A DNA stretch of 6,210 nucleotides from Candidatus Bathyarchaeota archaeon (GTDB taxonomy: Archaea > Thermoproteota > Bathyarchaeia > TCS64), in NCBI GenBank assembly GCA_937877765.1, contig CALGBN010000324.1, positions 1 to 6,210 on the forward strand, given 5' to 3'. This document shows, piece by piece, positions 5,914 through 6,210 of the stretch. Numbering within the stretch: the stretch's first letter is position 1; every line of letters begins with the position of its first letter. The notes beneath the pieces were generated by a model that did not search any database, was not told where the DNA came from, and was given only the letters and a program-made list of their open reading frames with translations. Position numbers and translations under genes: made by a program.

Positions 5914-6210
5914 GAATAACCCCCGCGATACTAAACGGCACAGTCAAGGCACCCCCCAGCAAAAGCATGACCCACCGCCTACTAATCACATCAGCCCTAG
6001 CCGACGGCGTAAGCCTACTGGAGAACCCCCTACAAAGTCAAGACACCATAGCGACCGCTGAGGCGCTGAGAAGCCTCGGAGCAAGCATCAGGGAAACCCA
6101 TACTGGCTGGGGTATAATGGGGGGAACCATATACCAACCCGACTCGGTACTTGACTGCCACGAATCAGGAACAACAATGCGCCTACTCACAGGAGTAAGC
6201 AGCATCATCA
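5910..6210 (+). CDS. aroA: 5-enolpyruvylshikimate-3-phosphate (EPSP) synthase, N-terminal part
   Basis: The first 100 codons of a gene cut by the right edge are present; full-length enzymes have about 420-440 residues. The enzyme transfers the enolpyruvyl group of PEP to shikimate-3-phosphate. The phosphate-binding APPSKSMTHR lies at 14-23, with K18, S19 and R23 in the positions expected of the family. The LLENPLQSQDT stretch and the ESGTTMRLLTG motif (84-94) are also typical; Glu in place of the common bacterial Asn before SGTT is a variant I associate with archaeal enzymes. The ATG overlaps the aroK stop by 4 nt and has GGAGG at 5898-5902, 7 nt upstream. The first 34 codons use almost only A- or C-ending codons, more extreme than neighbouring stretches. 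A chorismate synthase gene may follow outside the window. Confidence 0.95.
   Translation, partial: MRITPAILNGTVKAPPSKSMTHRLLITSALADGVSLLENPLQSQDTIATAEALRSLGASIRETHTGWGIMGGTIYQPDSVLDCHESGTTMRLLTGVSSII

Overview
The window looks archaeal. It carries an early shikimate-pathway operon in a gene order that I recall from Thermococcales (DAHP synthase, aroB, aroD, aroE, shikimate kinase, aroA). Arginine is often encoded by AGA/AGG, TATA-like boxes lie between the divergent genes, and the genes are tightly overlapped with GGAGG ribosome-binding sites. By eye the base composition is near 50% GC. I cannot name the lineage from this sequence; an uncultured group such as Bathyarchaeia or an Asgard lineage would fit, but that is inference.

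Layout. On the minus strand (right to left) are a CxxCGxCC-type YkgJ-like cysteine-cluster protein (1061-1864), an inosine/uridine-type nucleoside hydrolase (79-1014, TTG start) and the first 26 codons of a PfkB-family sugar/nucleoside kinase (1-78). The kinase ATG follows directly on the hydrolase stop codon. The hydrolase and kinase form a plausible nucleoside-salvage pair: one frees ribose and base, the other could phosphorylate the sugar or a nucleoside. A divergent intergenic region of about 180 bp (1865-2047) holds TATA-like boxes on both strands, two good inverted repeats and a doubtful 63-codon reading frame ending in Pro-Trp-stop across the DAHP synthase start.

On the plus strand, from 2048 to the right edge, six genes run head to tail: DAHP synthase, 3-dehydroquinate synthase (aroB), type I 3-dehydroquinate dehydratase (aroD), shikimate dehydrogenase (aroE), a P-loop bacterial-type shikimate kinase (aroK) and the first 100 codons of EPSP synthase (aroA). 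Together they convert erythrose-4-phosphate and PEP to shikimate-3-phosphate and on towards EPSP. Every junction after aroB is a 4-nt overlap, so the operon is probably one translationally coupled unit.

Most worth a second look are the AroK-type kinase in the slot where archaea usually have a GHMP-family shikimate kinase, the structured leader in front of DAHP synthase, and a patchy alternation of synonymous codon choice (A/C-ending versus G/T-ending) along the genes. I see no mobile element, CRISPR array, tRNA or rRNA, and nothing that amounts to an undescribed multi-gene system. Apart from these points the window is ordinary central metabolism.
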